The notes under the pieces are model-generated. The model was not told the DNA's origin. It saw nothing but the letters and a program-made list of their open reading frames with translations, and did no database searches. 64,000 nucleotides of DNA from Apophysomyces variabilis (lineage: Eukaryota; Mucoromycota; Mucoromycetes; Mucorales; Mucoraceae). The stretch is from positions 851,041 to 915,040 of the forward strand of contig MZZL01000380.1 in NCBI GenBank assembly GCA_002749535.1, in the 5' to 3' direction. Positions 50,019 through 61,262 of the stretch are shown piece by piece; position 1 is the first letter of the stretch; every line of letters begins with the position of its first letter. Made by a program: the position numbers and the translations under genes.

Positions 50019-53000
50019 TCAACCTTTGGTACTCTCGCACTCCTCCACCATCGTTCTCGTCATATCTATCTTTTCCCTTTGTCTTGCTTCTTCCAAGTTC
50101 CTGCTCTCACTGAGTTCCAGTTGAAGTTTCATTGCATTCATCCTTTGCATCAATTCTTCAATTTCTCCGTCGCTGACCATGCCCTTGTCCTGTGATTTGG
50201 ACAAGCACGCCTTTTCAGTGTCCGAAAGCTTGATCTCCAATTTGTTCACTGTGGCACGGTGAATCTGAGCATCTTGCTCCGCCATCAGTAGACGTGACAT
50301 CAAGCTGCGCATGTTTCTCTCATACTCTGCAACCATCGCTGCAGCGGAATTGCGTAATTGAGCCAACGGGGACGATGACTGACGACGACCACTGTTTCCA
50401 GATAAAGGTGGTGTTTCTATCCCCGTGCTCTCTGCAGAGTCGTTATCACTTGACGCCTCGGAGGCCATCGATAGCCGGTGTGAAGCAAGATTGACCGTGC
50501 TGCGTCGTCTCAACATGATTATCTCCTTCTCAAGGCGCTTATTTTTGGCCATTAATTCCTTCATTTCACTTCGGAAATTCTGAGTTTCCATGCGCAGTGT
50601 GTCTTGCTGGACAGTCAATTGCTCTTCCAATCCCTGAATGAGCTGTACGTTCTCAACAACAGGCGAGTCAGATAAATTTCTCACTCTTTCATGCATAGCA
50701 GCCACTCGCTTGAATTGTGCAGTATACTGACAGAACAACTCCTTAAATTTACTGTGTATGTTGGCTAGGCACGTCGGCTTGGAAAGACTCTCTGTTGTCC
50801 AAGCTCCCTTATTGTCCAGTTCTGTCTTCAATTCTGAATATTTCTCTTGCAGAGCTGTGTATTCTCGTTGAACATGCTCAAGGGATTGCATTGTTTCTTC
50901 TAACAATGCCGCCTTAACCCCATCGTCTAGTGGTTGCTTGGACGTCTCCGTTTCAACCCGCGCAATTTCCAGTTCTTCCAGCGTCTTCTCAACCTCCGCT
51001 GTCTCCTTCTGTTCATCTGACATCTGCTGGAATATTTTCATTCGCTCGGAGGACGTCTGAAGCTCGTACTCCAGTTGCTTGATGGATTCATTCAGAAAAT
51101 TGATTTCAGCTAGATGTGCTTCATTTTCCTCTTCTTTCTGCCGGATGGTTTGCTCAAGCTCTTTACGCAGATTGTTAATACATTCCTGTGTCTCCTGATC
51201 GTTTCCTTGAGGCTCTAAGTTGCGATTAACTAACTGAGCCTGAAGAGCACGGACATTCTGTTCGAGACGGCCGATCTGTTGATAAAGTATCCTTCGTTCT
51301 TCCTGTTGAGCTCGTTTCTGTTTTTCGCTCCTGCTTGTGTCCGCATTGTCCTTCTCGCGCAATTGCTCCAACGCCTCTTGATATTTGCCTAGGACACTTT
51401 CCAGTTCTCTCAATGTTTGTTGATGCTCCTCTTCTAGTTCTTCAAGCTGTAGCTGCAGCTGATACGAGCGGTCATTAGGCAAGCTTTCCTTAATTTGTGT
51501 GCCAGAATCTTCGTCAGTCTTCTGACTTTCCTTGTCCACTTCTTCTTCTTTTTCCTTGATCTGCTGTCCTTCGACTGTAGGGTTACTAGGTTTAGTAACA
51601 AACTCTTCCACCTTCGCTTCAAGCTGGGCCTTTTCTGCTAATAATGCGGCAACTTGTTGCTGAAGAGATTCAATATATCTGTCTGTGCTTTCGTCCACTT
51701 CCTTAAACTTCAGTATTCTCGACCTCAGATCTTGAAGCAGTTCTTGGTCACGTTCTGCATCTTGTGCTGAATGCTTCAACTTCCCCTCTAATTCAGACAC
51801 GTATTCCTCCGTTTTGCGTTCACGCGCAAGACTTTCATCCAGTCGTATATTCAGATCCATAATAATCTGCTTTTGTTCCTCTAACTTGATTTCACAATAA
51901 TCCAATTTATCCTGTTGTTCCTTAAAGCCGATATCGGAGTGATGCAATGCTGCTCGAGCCATCGCTAGCTGCGATTCCAACGAGGATAAACTTTTCTCAT
52001 ATTCTTCGATTACCGGTTCAACAAGATGCTGAAAGTCACTGTCTGTAACTATATTCAACCCGCTGTTGGGGCCATTCATAGCCGACTGACGCTTGAGTTC
52101 TTCCTCTACAATACGATTCCGCTCACGAGTGACCGTGGCTTCACCATCTAATTCCTCAACTTGTCGCTGTAGATCGGCGATAAGAAGGCACTGTTCTTGA
52201 TAAAGCTGTTCGTATTCGGCAGCGCTCGCCATCACCTCACCGTTGCTGATACCATTTGCTGACGATCCTGACTTTAACATTTTGACTTCATTTTTCAGCT
52301 TTCCGATCATTGTTCGCAAAAGTTCGATATTATCGGTCGTCATCCATTCCTCTGCCTCGTTTTTCTCTACTTTATTCTTAATATTGCGGGCTCGATTCGC
52401 ATATTGAAGGGTATTGAGCGTCTCCGCCAAGTTATGTTCCGCTGGACTAGCACAGGCGATCATTAATGTAGTAGCGCTACCTCCTAGCGAGTCTTGAAGC
52501 AGTCGTGTAAGCTTCGAATCGCGGTAGGGAATATGTGTACTGCGTTTGGATGGGTCCCCCAGGGCAGAAATCACGTTGCCCAGGGCAAGTAAACCAGCAT
52601 TGATATTGATACCCTCTTTCCGTCGATCTCCTTCCGCCGCTGTACGTTTTAGCTAAAGAGTCCATAAGGTCATTATCTATCATGCTAGATTTTGCCCATA
52701 AAGGCTTACCCTTTCCGAGCCTGCTAGATCAACGAAATGGAACTTTGAGTTTGTGATCACCCATTCACCGTCCTCTAGCTGTCGCGAATCGGGTCGTACG
52801 TTCATGGCACTCATAGATCGATGTTTACTCTGAAGTTTGGACGGCACGGGGCTGGCTGCACGGCTGGTCTGAGGCGTTCCTGGACTGCTGCTCACAAACT
52901 TCTCTTGTTTTAGAGTTACAGAGAAAATGGCATGCGATCTTGATGACTTTTCGTTCATGTCGGTAGCTCCTGTAGCTCTGTTTTGGGTTCCTTGTTGTAG

Positions 53001-53931
53001 ATAACTAATAGAGAGTTATAATAATCACGTAGTTGTTACCAGGACAAAAAAAAAGAATAACTTACAATAAAACATCCTCTGTGCTGTGCACAACTACTTC
53101 TTTAACACCGGTCCAGTAAATGTGCCCTTTGGTATCTTCTCGGATGGTCACGGGGGGCCTTTCATTGGGCGGAGCAGAATTGAGTAGATCGATCAGGTCT
53201 TCATTGTAGATCTCCACAAAGGAGACCTTAACAGTATATTTGAATCTGGAGGGTGAAGCTCTAGAAAAGGATCGTGGTAGACCTCTGGCAAAAGACGGGA
53301 GATCGTTGGAAGATGCCGAGGAAGAGGATGGCGACGTTGGTTGCATATCTGGTTGCTGTTGTAACAGATCGAACAGTAGTGACATAGCTCGTGGAACGAT
53401 TCCTTCCTGCTCTTCATCAAACCGTCCGCTGTGTTGAGCAGTGCCCATTGTATATGTCTTTCCAGACGACGTTTGACCCTATCTACGTCGGTTAGCTATT
53501 TCCTCAGGAACCCACGCGCAAAAGGGAAGGAAGCGTAATAACTGTACGTATGCCAAAATGGTGACATTATAGCCTACACATCCGTTTGGTTAGTTCCCAC
53601 AGGATCATGCCAAGTGTAAATCAACAGAAACCTTCGATAAACTTGTAAATCAGCTTTTGACCCAGACCAAGAAATATTTCGCTCTGTTTGCTTTCAGGAC
53701 CAAATACATGGTCAAAGGTAAACAGTTTGTTTTGCGAGACAACATGGACAGTCTTGTCATGGGCCCGAAGCACATCATTACTGCCGATATTAGCAAAACG
53801 AGGTTGCAAACGATCTCGTTCGGTCAGGGGACGTATACGAAGAGCTAGTCAGGACCGTCAGGATCCGTTATGCATTCTTTCTCATGACACTTGCCTACTT
53901 GGACAGTAGCCGTTTGAGCATCTTTACTCAT
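50019..53931 (-). CDS. Kinesin, kinesin-4 (KIF4/KIF21)-like
   Basis: Plus-end-type microtubule motor. Exons are 53931-53895, 53844-53632, 53573-53548, 53478-53066, 53004-52710 and 52652-50019, giving 1205 aa. The motor domain fills about residues 10-440: [19 protein letters not shown], the P-loop [12 protein letters not shown] at about residue 93, [16 protein letters not shown], switch [16 protein letters not shown] and switch II VDLAGSE, then [18 protein letters not shown]. Loop insertions rich in Ser/Pro lie before VSFVEIYNE and after switch [21 protein letters not shown] resembles kinesin-4 proteins most closely, but the subfamily is not certain. Most of the C-terminal 760 residues are coiled coil, interrupted by a Ser-rich linker (near [19 protein letters not shown]). 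The first intron uses a GC donor (GCAAGT), needed to read VQVALRIRP. Confidence 0.93.
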
Positions 53932-54167
53932 TATCAATTAGTCAGTAATAGTCTTAAGGGGTATCAAGGAAACAAGTGAACGGAGCGCGGACAGCGAACT
54001 GTTCCCCCGTTTTGTCATTGTTTTTTTTCTTAGGCATCAATCGAACATGCAAATCGGAGTTGACAACATTTTCCCAACCACAAGATTAAGTTTTTCTTTA
54101 GAACAAAAGTAAAGAAGCCTTCTATGGCCCTAATACAACATTTTTTACTTTTGGTTTATTAGTGCAT

Positions 54168-55575
54168 TTAAGCAGAGTGAAGAGTCTCCAAGAACTTCTT
54201 GGAAGCAGCAGTGCTGACACCCTTCTTCTTGGGCTGGGCCTTAGCAACCTTGCCAGACTTGCGCTTCTCAGCAGCAATGATCTCAGCACGGCGGAGGACC
54301 TGAGCATAGGGGTTCAAGCGGTTCATAACACCCTGGTTGCGGAGAGGGTTCTTCTTCTGGGTGAAGGGACGCTTCTCGTGCTTGGGACCAGCAGGACGGA
54401 CAACGGACTGAACTTCATCGGAGTTGATGAGACGAGTGACATCGGGGTTCGTCATGATGTGAGCAGGCAAGACGTAGTCCTTCTTCAAGGTGGCGGGAGT
54501 CTCGTAGGTACCGTAGAGCTCATCCAACAAAGCAAAGGCGCTCTGGGTCCAGATGATGAAACGGCCAAGGTGACCACCAGGAGCGAGCTGCAACAAGTTC
54601 AAGCGACGAACGTTGACAATCTCAACACCGGGCAAGTTGCGGAAAGCCTTGACAAGACCGTTGTCCTCGTTGTAGATAACGAGAGGACCACGGCGCTGAC
54701 GGTGGCGGCGGTTTCTCATCTTACCCTTACCAGCACGAAGCTTGCGAGAGTTGGAAACCTTGACGACATCGGCATAAGCGTTGATGGCCTTCAACAAAGC
54801 AACAGCATCCTTGGTCTTGGACAAGGTCTCGACACCGTCAGCAACGACAAGAGGAACTTCCTCGATCTTCTCGACACGGTGACCACGGGCCATGACCAAG
54901 GAAGGAAGAGCAGAAGCAGCCAAAGCAGAGGCAGTGGCAAAACGCTTCTGGTTCAAGTTGGTCTTGACGTGCCACTTGCGCCAGGTCTACATAATATAAT
55001 AAAAAAAAAAGGGCCAAATAAGATTAATTACTTCTTCGACCTCCATCAAAAATTCGCAGTCCCCATAGCAAACTTTCACCAAACCTCTTCAGGAAGCCCA
55101 TCGCAGCCCACTGTACCCCATTTTGAACACATCCTGCTCCATTGAACTCCATTTGAAAAAATTACAAACCTTGGTAGGGGCGAACATACGTCCACCTCTG
55201 CACATGTTGCCGAAAGCAGCCTGACCAGCACGGTGGGTACCAGAGCCATTGACACGAGGAATACGGGCAACAGCACGACCAGTACCCCAGGATTCAGCGG
55301 AGGTCTGTTCACCAGCCTTGGCAGAGACGGCGTAGGCCTGACGCTTGTTCTTGGCCATGTTGGTGTGGACAAAGTTGACAATGTCGGGACGAATGGGGGC
55401 CTTCAGGACGGCGGGAAGGGGCACGGTGGCGTTGGAAGCCTTGCCGTTCTCGGCGTAAACGTTAATGACGGGTCTGGCAGCCGCGGACTAGGTAATCAAT
55501 GAGTATCGAAGTATACATTTGTTTGTTGATCCATCTTTTAAAATTGTTTTGAACGGATGGATGGTTATTTACCAT
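54168..55575 (-). CDS. RPL4: Large-subunit ribosomal protein uL4 (L4/L1)
   Basis: Structural protein of the 60S subunit; its extended loop lines the peptide exit tunnel. Exons are 55575-55573 (the ATG alone), 55487-55170 and 54986-54168, giving 379 aa. Conserved blocks are [116 protein letters not shown] and [20 protein letters not shown]. The C-terminal tail is Lys/Ala-rich. An intron directly after the start codon is common in fungal ribosomal-protein genes and gives the expected start [12 protein letters not shown]. Base composition is richer in GC than the flanks, as expected of a highly expressed gene. Confidence 0.96.
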
Positions 55576-58500
55576 CTGGAATAGACTGTGAGAAAAGAGA
55601 AGGAAATCAACTTGCAGCGTACAATTGCTCGATTTTGGTCCAAAGTCCGCATCAGCGGACCGGACTTTAGAATCAATCTGCAGCATGTAAGAGGGACAGG
55701 ATTAACCTGTCTGCCTTTCCCACCTAGCTCATCATCATACGATGAAGGATGCAGAGTCACGAAACGAGGATACAGATACAGAAATGAAAGCATTTCATCG
55801 GTTAAGCTTACCAAAGGAAACAACATATAATACTGAGGAGCCTTCGCCTGATTTTACAAAAGGAAACGTGGCCACACCACACTCATTCTATTGTGCTATC
55901 ACAGTTCCTCCACATCGCTGAGAGTTTTGTAGTCAACCTTTTGTCATATCCTCTTTTGTATTCATATTCCTTGAAAAGGGGCCTTTATGCTCAGTTTTTC
56001 CTACTAATGATGCAATTAACAGTTGTAACGTCTATAGGATCATAGTAATACCTTACAGGCGTGGAAGCCGTTTGCTTTTGAGCCATTTTGAGTTACTTTG
56101 CACGTCTTTTAGCTTTACTAATAGTATCTGAGCGTTTAGAAAGTCGCTCGTCGTCTATTTAAAATTTATGGCGTTCCGCAAAATAATGCTTTATTGTATC
56201 AATGGCCTCTTTTCGCGACCACTCTGTAACGTTATTGTGGGTTTCTCTGAAATGGACGTTTCTAAGCGGCAATGTTTTACAGCCGGGAAACATGCATTTT
56301 CAGCTTTCCTTTTTACAAATACTTTACTGGTTAGTACAGTGCCCCCACGCTGAGAGGACCACGAAAAGCTTTAAAATATTATGGTTCCAACTATTTGAAC
56401 AGCATCATACAGTAACCTATTTTTTTGTTCATATTGAGGTACTAAGAAACTCTGAAATTACCAAGGGCTGAACACAAAGCAAGAGTGAAACTATCAAGGG
56501 ATTACTATAATATTTCCCGCTCGGTGTGCATTCCCCTGGAAGTGGCATGCTGGTCTTCTGCCCATGACGCCAAACTGTACCCTGTCAACGGATATAAATC
56601 CAATTCCAATAGTCCGTCATAGGCCTGTTGTATCTTGCTGATAGGTAGTGAAATGCCCGCACAAAGTTGACATGATACTTCCCCTATCAAGGAAGCTGGT
56701 ACTGTGTTGAATTCTCAAGTCTCTCCTCTTTTGCATTTCACTTTGTCCCTTTGATCTTTCTTCTCGCGAATACTCCTCTTTGAGCATCATTCGAAGACAT
56801 AATGGAAATGCTTCGATGATAGCTGAAAGCCCAAAGTGCTTCAGAAAGTACTGGTATGTCAATTGGAATACCTCCTCTTAAGTTCAGTTCTTTACAGAAC
56901 AATCTTTTTGCCTCCACATGGTTCTGTATCCTAGACTTGTCTGTAGGAGCTTACAACAAAAGGGCATTAGTATCTTATATCCTGCCATCCTGTACATATT
57001 ACCTTTCGTAACTCTACGAAAACGGTTAATCATGCTGAAAGAAGGAACGGCAATACTTTGTAGGTGTGACAATAGCACTTGCTTCTGACTGCGCAGACTA
57101 CTTTCGTGCATTGCTGCTTTTTCTTTGTATTTTATTTAGCCACTTAACATTTTGCCAATGGGTTCTGATTGAGATAAAAAGGAGAAAAAGAAAGACTCGT
57201 ACACTGCTGCTGCTGAGGGCATGTGTAGTGGTTGTCGAATGACTGTCTTATACAGATTATATCTATATCCTAATTGAAGGCTTGCTTTTTCTAGCCTAGC
57301 CTTTTCTATGTCACCACTTGAGCTTAGCTACAGGCTTCATACACGAACTGGTTGTACTCTTTGCATCTTCGGTATGGCATGGGTATGAGCGATATGCGTT
57401 TTTCCCTTCTCCGCTAAGAATTGGATCGCACATTAGAAATCTGCATATAATGTACTAGTCTGAAGCTGTCGTGCGGCAGAAAGAAATAGAACTAAAGCTT
57501 GAAAGGCATAGGTAGTTTATGTAGTCCATGTGTTCACAAGCTTTTTGAACAATGTCAATGTCATACTGTTTATTGAACAATTTTTTATGCTACTCTAAAT
57601 AAATTTTGCGTCCATGCAAGGATCAAATTAGCGCTAAAAGGGATATAAATATGCGTCATTAGTAAGTGGATTATACGGAAAATAGATTTTACTTACCTCA
57701 ACTTGGTCCTTCCGTGGACACAAAATTCATTCGAGCAGCGTAAAAATACGTTCATGGTTAGTAAATGCAAGGATAGCTTGACATCTTTTTTCCTTACCAC
57801 CGAAGGGTATTCCCACGTAATCGTGGGGACCGGCCCCGCACCTGTATCGGTGGGGGCGGCGAGAGAGAGGGGCGGCATCTGGGAGTGGCCGGTTCGTGTG
57901 TAACGCACTGCAGAGGACTTGAAGCGATGCAACACCTGGCGAGGACTTGGAAGCAGAAGCTAATGAATGACACTGTGCATAAACAGACAACATTTCTTCT
58001 TCACTTACCTAGTGGAGTGCAGGGAGCTTACTCACACAACCAAAGTAGTTCGGGACAGAGGTCATGCAGGCTAAAGGTTACAGAAGAGGGACATCAGTCA
58101 TTCTGCACATATGATCAATGTGAAGTACATACGGGGGATGTTTTGGATAACAGAGCCAAAGAATTGAAAAGATGTTGTCCCTTCGCGTTTTATATTGCTC
58201 GGGTCACTGAAACCAAAAATCACAGTCATGGATAAGAAATCGATGGATGTCTTATGGATGACAACAATTCAGAGATAAGACAACAGTTCTCCTAAGAGTA
58301 AAAATGGACTCAGTCTGATAGAAGGTCTTGAACATAATGGAACATCTGTAGAGGAAATAAACCCTCTTCGTTCGTTTCTATACGTCATTGATGCTATCAT
58401 ATCCATTTCTGTCAGTTATGGCATCAGAAGTTGTCAGGGCAATGGTATCCGGTTCCCGGTTCTGCTCAATTGTATTGCCTTATATTCCACTTTTATTTTC

Positions 58501-59032
58501 CCTGAATGTAGCTATGTTCTTTTTTTCTTCTATTATATCTTAAACTTTGTCTATTAGGCAATCACAAAGATTGGATTGCCACGGAATGAACGGTTATTAT
58601 CTTGTCATGGATAATGCGCCCATCCATACACCAGTCAAGGTTAAGCATTTGGTCGAAGAAAGAGGATACAAATATCTCTATCTTCCTTTCTACTCTCCCT
58701 TTCTTAACCCAATAAAAGAGTTTTGGGCCAAAGTGAAAGCTGGGGTAAGAAAGGAGCCCTTACGAGTTGACGATAACCTTCAAGAACTTATTGTTGAAGA
58801 AGCGCGAAAAGTAAAGCGCCTAGACTGTCAAGAATGGATCAGACACTCTGAAAGCTTTTTCGTTAGATGCAAAAATAGAGAACCACTTCTTTAAATAAAC
58901 TCGTCTTGCTGTGGTTTGAAATAAACTATCTCAGTAAATGTGGCAGACCAGATGAGATCTATTTTTGTCACGTGCGAACATGACACATTGGCGGAAGGAA
59001 CAGGAGCATTGACATTCTTTGCGGGGCGCCGA
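55576..59032. other. Region upstream of uL4, with eroded DNA and a transposase fragment
   Basis: 3.5 kb between divergent genes. Near uL4 an ATG at 56086 begins MAQKQTASTP, followed by a good donor, and an acceptor-led stretch at 55847-55812 continues in phase (AKAPQYYMLFPL); this may be a tiny gene or untranslated exons of uL4. Minus-strand frames at 56505-57111 and 57693-57993 look like broken coding sequence without known motifs. A GC-rich patch sits at 57810-57910. The transposase fragment at 58547-58894 is listed separately. Confidence 0.5.
58547..58894 (+). mobile_element. Truncated Tc1/mariner-IS630-type DDE transposase fragment
   Basis: About 110 codons of the C-terminal catalytic part of a DDE transposase. 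The frame reads GYYLVMDNAPIHTPVKVKHL (second catalytic Asp in MDN), YLYLPFYSPFLNPIKEFWAK (last acidic residue) and ends ESFFVRCKNREPLL before a stop. The N-terminal helix-turn-helix and first catalytic Asp are not found upstream, and no ATG suits this frame, so it is a decayed remnant. Terminal inverted repeats could not be located by eye. Relatives with the same SYKC/RCKNREP-like ending occur in many copies in mucoralean genomes (from memory, not checked). Confidence 0.8.
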
Positions 59033-60217
59033 ATGGGACTTTGGGGCAAAAGTAGCATGTTTCGCCAACTATCCTTACGTGGTCTTATGGGTCTCAAGCA
59101 GACGCGACCAAGTAAGAAAACTTTTAGTCATCAAGACCACCGTGTTCTGCTATTTGTACCGGAATGCTAACTGTATAAACCCAACTAGTCATCACGACAT
59201 CCCATCGGTCTCTAAGTAGCTTGATATCCACGGCTGAGCTTGAGTCTGTGCTTGACCAAGTCAAAGTTTTGGATGGTTCATGGCACATGCCCAATGCCGG
59301 TCGCGATCCTCATAAAGAATTTGTCGAGAAACGTATCCGTGGTGCTCAATTCTTTGGCATTGACGAGATTAACGACACAACGACGGACTTACCTCATATG
59401 CTTCCCACGCCAGAAAAGTTTGCTGAAGCGGTGGGGAATTTGGGTATTTCCAATCAAGACCAAGTGGTAGTGTATGATACGGCTGGTTTTTTTTCTGCTT
59501 GCCGTGTCTACTGGACTTTCAAGGTAACGAACGATATTCCCTACTTTGTGTATAGTGGTTCTTTTTTCTAAAGGAATCAACATGTTCTTGAAAGGCGTTT
59601 GGACATCAACGGGTATCGGTTTTAAATGGAGGACTGCCAAAGTGGGTTCAGGAGAACAAACCAACTGAAAGCGGTTCTCCTCCCACCGTTGATCCTGTCA
59701 AATACAGCGTGCCTCAATTGGATACCCAACTTGTCCGAAATTACCAGACGGTGTTACAGAATGCGAAATTGGCGGAAACTGACCCTGCGAAGGCTGTTTT
59801 GGTATTGGATGCCCGTCCCAATCCTCGTTTTACGGGAGAAGCTCCCGAGCCACGTCCAGGTCTAAGCTCAGGCCATATGCCTGGATCGATTAGCATCCCA
59901 TTTAATGAAGTGATTCAAGACGGCGAGCTTTTAAGTGATGCCAAACTGAAGGATTACTTTGTATCCAAGGGCGTTGATCTGAACAAGGAGATCATCACTA
60001 GCTGCGGTAATACATTTGAAAACCTAAATACCTTGTCTATACCGAAACTCAATGGAATTTTTTTTCTTTCTCTCGTGCAGGAAGTGGAATCACCGCATCC
60101 GTTCTTTACTTTGCCTTGGAACGCGTAGGTGCAAAGCATATTGCTGTGTACGATGGCAGTTGGACGGAGTATGCCGGCCGAGAAACTAGCATTATCATTA
60201 AGACACACAATCGTTAA
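59033..60217 (+). CDS. Mercaptopyruvate/thiosulfate sulfurtransferase (two-domain rhodanese), probably mitochondrial
   Basis: Transfers sulfur from 3-mercaptopyruvate or thiosulfate to thiol or cyanide acceptors; fungal relatives also supply sulfur for tRNA thiolation. Exons are 59033-59111, 59189-59523, 59595-60006 and 60081-60217, giving 320 aa; a second in-frame ATG at 59057 would give 312. The N-terminus (MFRQLSLRGLMGLKQTRP, then SHRSLSS) looks like a mitochondrial presequence. Domain 1 has VLDGSWHMPN and GAQFFGIDEI, with Asp/Thr in VVVYDTAG. Domain 2 has LVLDARPNPRFTGEAPEPR and SGHMPGSISIPFNE, and the active-site loop TSCGSGITASV, split by the last intron, supplies the catalytic Cys. CGSG favours a mercaptopyruvate over a thiosulfate enzyme (CRxG). 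The C-terminus reads YDGSWTEYAGR, as in the family. Confidence 0.93.
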
Positions 60218-60489
60218 ACAAAAGAATGAGGCTCGATAATGTAGAACATTTGATTGAATATCAAGATGTAGCTCCCTGAAGTGAATTGGTGATTACTTAA
60301 ATCCTAACCAATGTTTTCAATGGCCCTCTTCGCATCTTTGTTCGCTGCGGAGCTTTTTCGATTTCTGTTCCTTTCCATTCCTTCCAACTCCGCCCCTAGT
60401 GAGAGTGACTGTTGACTAAAAAAAAACTCTATAAAAATTTTTTATTACGCGACAAGAGACAAAGAACTCTTCAATACATAACACACATC

Positions 60490-61262
60490 ATGGTGAGTAA
60501 ATCCTTGCGGATCACGTCTTGTTGTTCAGCGGATCTAAGTGTTATGTTTATTCTAGTCTGGAGCTGTGAACCCCAAGGCCTTCCCTCTTGCCGATGCTGC
60601 GTTGACAAACACCATCCTCGATCTGATTCAACAAGCTTCGCACTACAAGCAGTTGAAGAAGGGTGCCAACGAAGGTACGAGTATTATTTCATTGTGCAGG
60701 CGTTAGTAGACTAAAACCAATTTGTCAAAATAGCCACCAAGACCCTTAACAGAGGTATCTCCGAGTTCATCGTGATGGCTGGTAAGTTGGTTCAATTCCT
60801 TCGAGTATTTGGTGTGGAAAAGAAAAAAGAGAGAGACAAAGAGACGCACAAAGCGACGTAAGCCAGACGGGGTAAATGATGACAAAACACCCCATTTGGT
60901 GAGAGAACCGATGATTATCCAAATCGATTAGTCTTCCTGAGAAAACCCTGTCTGGCTGCTTGCTCTTTCTTTTGAGAAGATAGAGAATGTGGAGATGAGA
61001 TAGAGAACAAGAACGTTTTGCTCACGAATTTTGTTTTCTACTTGTAGCTGACGCCGAGCCTCTCGAGATCTTGTTGCATCTTCCTCTTTTGTGCGAAGAC
61101 AAGAACGTCCCCTATGTGTTTGTCCCCTCTAAGACGGCTCTTGGTCGTGCCTGTGGTGTCTCTCGCTCCGTCATTTCCGCTTCTGTTACCACCAACGAGG
61201 CTTCTGACTTGAAGCCCCAAATTTTGACGATCAAGAATCAGATCGAGAAGTTGCTTATCTAG
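60490..61262 (+). CDS. SNU13: Snu13 / 15.5K k-turn-binding protein
   Basis: L7Ae-family RNA-binding protein that binds kink-turns in U4 snRNA and box C/D snoRNAs, and so is a core subunit of both the U4/U6.U5 tri-snRNP and C/D snoRNPs. Exons are 60490-60492 (ATG only), 60557-60674, 60734-60781 and 61048-61262, giving 127 aa, the normal length. Sequence includes [28 protein letters not shown]-type helix ([18 protein letters not shown]), [20 protein letters not shown] and [20 protein letters not shown], all diagnostic. The third intron is unusually long (266 nt) and holds a box C/D snoRNA, described separately. GC content is higher than in the flanks, as for uL4. Confidence 0.97.
60862..60956 (+). 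ncRNA. Intronic box C/D snoRNA (LSU rRNA 2'-O-methylation guide)
   Basis: Sits in SNU13 intron 3 on the coding strand. A C box ATGATGA is at 60876-60882 and a D box CTGA at 60937-60940. They are flanked by a 12-bp terminal stem: GCCAGACGGGGT (60862-60873) pairs with ACCCTGTCTGGC (60945-60956) with one G-U pair. A degenerate C' box (CGATGATT) lies at 60909-60916, with a possible D' near 60899-60902. The 12 nt at 60924-60935 (TCGATTAGTCTT), one base from the D box, are the exact complement of AAGACUAAUCGA in the conserved large-subunit rRNA segment GAAAGACUAAUCGAACC. By the D+5 rule the methylated residue is the A in AAGAC. Yeast U24 guides methylation in the same neighbourhood, so this may be its counterpart. 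Boxes, stem and spacing are seen directly; the target is recalled, not searched. Confidence 0.88.

Noticed and set aside
53062..53478. Alternative kinesin reading that ends at TAA after EDVLL
   Set aside because: A GTAAGT donor inside that end joins in phase to [20 protein letters not shown], which is conserved in kinesins.
55640..55745. C/D-like motifs (ATGATGA, CTGA) and a small hairpin on the minus strand upstream of uL4
   Set aside because: Flanking bases do not pair into a terminal stem; the motifs are probably chance.
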